Positions 31,932 to 32,889 of a stretch of DNA of 32,889 bases are shown in pieces (the stretch's first letter is position 1; each line of letters begins with the position of its first letter). The translations under genes and the position numbers were made by a program. The stretch is from Desulfobacterales bacterium (GTDB lineage: Bacteria; Desulfobacterota; Desulfobacteria; Desulfobacterales; JASJAZ01). Location of the stretch: positions 1 to 32,889 of the forward strand of contig JASJAZ010000076.1 in the NCBI GenBank assembly GCA_030066785.1, read 5' to 3'. The notes under the pieces are model-generated. The model ran no database searches. It saw nothing but the letters and a program-made list of their open reading frames with translations, and was not told the origin of the DNA.

Positions 31932-32889
31932 ATGCTGATAGACCACTTGGTCATACTACCTGTTATGCTACCCTTTATAGGTGGCATATCGGCGCTGCTA
32001 TTAAAGCGCTATCCTCGGGTGCAGAGCCTGTGGGCCCTGGGGTTCATGGCGGCGACATTGGTCGGTGCCGTCAGTCTCTTCATGTTCGTGTGGCGCAGTG
32101 GACAACCGTTGGTTCTTCAGATCGGTGCCTGGCCAGCACCGTTTGGCATTACCCTGATGGCCGACTTGCTGTCGGCCTTCTTTGTTCTGATGAGTCATCT
32201 GGTGCTGGCCATGGGGGTATTGTATGCCATCGGGAGTAAAGACAGCTGTGTCCGGTATCCAACGTTTTACCCCATTTTTCTCTTGCTTGCCACCGGGCTA
32301 AGCGGGGCCTTTTTGACCGGTGATATATTTAATCTCTTCGTGTTCGTGGAAGTGCTGGCCCTTTCAAGTACGGTGCTGACATCGATTTCCGACGATCGTT
32401 TCGGCACCGAGGCGGCCTACAAATATTTGTACATGAGTCAAATTGCCGCCTTTTTCCTGCTGCTTGCCATCGGTGCGCTTTATGTGAGCTGCGGCACCCT
32501 GAACATGGCTCAACTGGCGTCAGCCATCGCCAGTGACCCGCAGAAGTCGCTGATTCCGATCGCCATCGCCTTTTTGATGGCATTTTTCATGATTAAAAGT
32601 GCGACCTTTCCCTTTCACTTCTGGCAGCCTGATTTTCATACCGCGGCACCGACCGCGGTAAGTGCCATGCTCTCATCGGTGGTCGTCAAACTGGGGGTTT
32701 ACGGATTTATTCGCATGACGACCTTGCTGTTTGTCGACCACGCTGAAATAATCCAGCAGATCCTGATCGTGGCGGGTGTTTGCGGAATCGGTTTCGGCGG
32801 CATATCGGCCATCGGAACCCACAATGTCAAACGGATGCTGGCCTATTCCACCCTGGCTCAGGTTGGATTTATCCTCGTGGGTATCGGTT
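31932..32889 (+). CDS. mrpD: Mrp antiporter subunit D (NuoN-like), 3' end cut by window edge
   Basis: 319 complete codons are visible before the right edge; MrpD is normally about 490-500 aa, so roughly the last third is missing. Marks of the antiporter-type channel are NLFVFVEVLALSS with the conserved Glu, FFMIKSATFPFHFWQPDFHT with the conserved Lys, and VVVKLGVYGFIR. Then AIGTHNVKRMLAYSTLAQVG follows the H/K pattern of the family. The start ATG follows mrpC by 31 bp, and AGGGAA lies about 11 nt upstream. mrpE, F and G are expected to follow outside the window. Confidence 0.94.
   Translation, partial: MLIDHLVILPVMLPFIGGISALLLKRYPRVQSLWALGFMAATLVGAVSLFMFVWRSGQPLVLQIGAWPAPFGITLMADLLSAFFVLMSHLVLAMGVLYAIGSKDSCVRYPTFYPIFLLLATGLSGAFLTGDIFNLFVFVEVLALSSTVLTSISDDRFGTEAAYKYLYMSQIAAFFLLLAIGALYVSCGTLNMAQLASAIASDPQKSLIPIAIAFLMAFFMIKSATFPFHFWQPDFHTAAPTAVSAMLSSVVVKLGVYGFIRMTTLLFVDHAEIIQQILIVAGVCGIGFGGISAIGTHNVKRMLAYSTLAQVGFILVGIG

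Noticed and set aside
1-32889. CRISPR arrays, tRNA or rRNA genes, insertion sequences, prophage or defence genes
   Set aside because: No regularly spaced repeats, no cloverleaf with conserved TΨC/CCA features, and no transposase, integrase or phage-type proteins were seen on either strand.

Overview
This window looks like a chromosomal segment of a Gram-negative, probably anaerobic bacterium, most likely a Desulfobacterota (former Deltaproteobacteria) lineage. The evidence is periplasmic signal peptides and lipoproteins, a cytoplasmic molybdopterin oxidoreductase, SdhA/SdhB of the proteobacterial type, a receiver–AlbA_2 regulator, and a V/A-type ATPase operon with the DUF2764 subunit next to a group-2 Mrp antiporter. 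The taxonomic call is inference from gene content and protein style. I saw no rRNA, tRNA, CRISPR array or insertion sequence.

Layout. Positions 1-5513 (minus strand) hold a four-gene polar amino-acid ABC transporter in aapJ-Q-M-P order (binding protein, two permeases, ATPase). It is followed downstream by the 5' part of a molybdopterin oxidoreductase that runs off the left edge. A long leader region (5514-5982) carries an inverted repeat and a possible three-way-junction RNA. It separates this block from a lipoprotein gene, sdhA-sdhB (no membrane anchor genes nearby), a gene-poor 741-bp stretch, and yhbY, lhgO and an MtnX-like phosphatase, all on the plus strand. Positions 12560-17497 (minus strand) hold a stand-alone type-1 periplasmic binding protein, a glycine-zipper/OmpA lipoprotein, a response regulator fused to a Schlafen-type AlbA_2 domain, and a tandem universal stress protein.

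Positions 17928-32889 (plus strand) form an ion-energetics island. First comes a complete-looking bacterial V/A-type ATPase operon in the order B-D-I-K-E-DUF2764-A. Next is a translationally coupled trio: a duplicated DUF1538 membrane protein followed by two divergent PII-like proteins. Last is an Mrp-type Na+/H+ antiporter operon (mrpA-B fusion, mrpC, mrpD cut by the right edge).

The most interesting system is the DUF1538–PII–PII trio set between a rotary ATPase and an Mrp antiporter. The c-ring subunit keeps the residues that bind Na+ in the Enterococcus hirae enzyme, so a sodium-coupled circuit (V-ATPase plus Mrp, with a PII-gated transporter) is a reasonable hypothesis. The ATPase operon is also a circular permutation of the E-DUF2764-A-B-D-I-K order that I know from Bacteroidetes and Chlamydiae.
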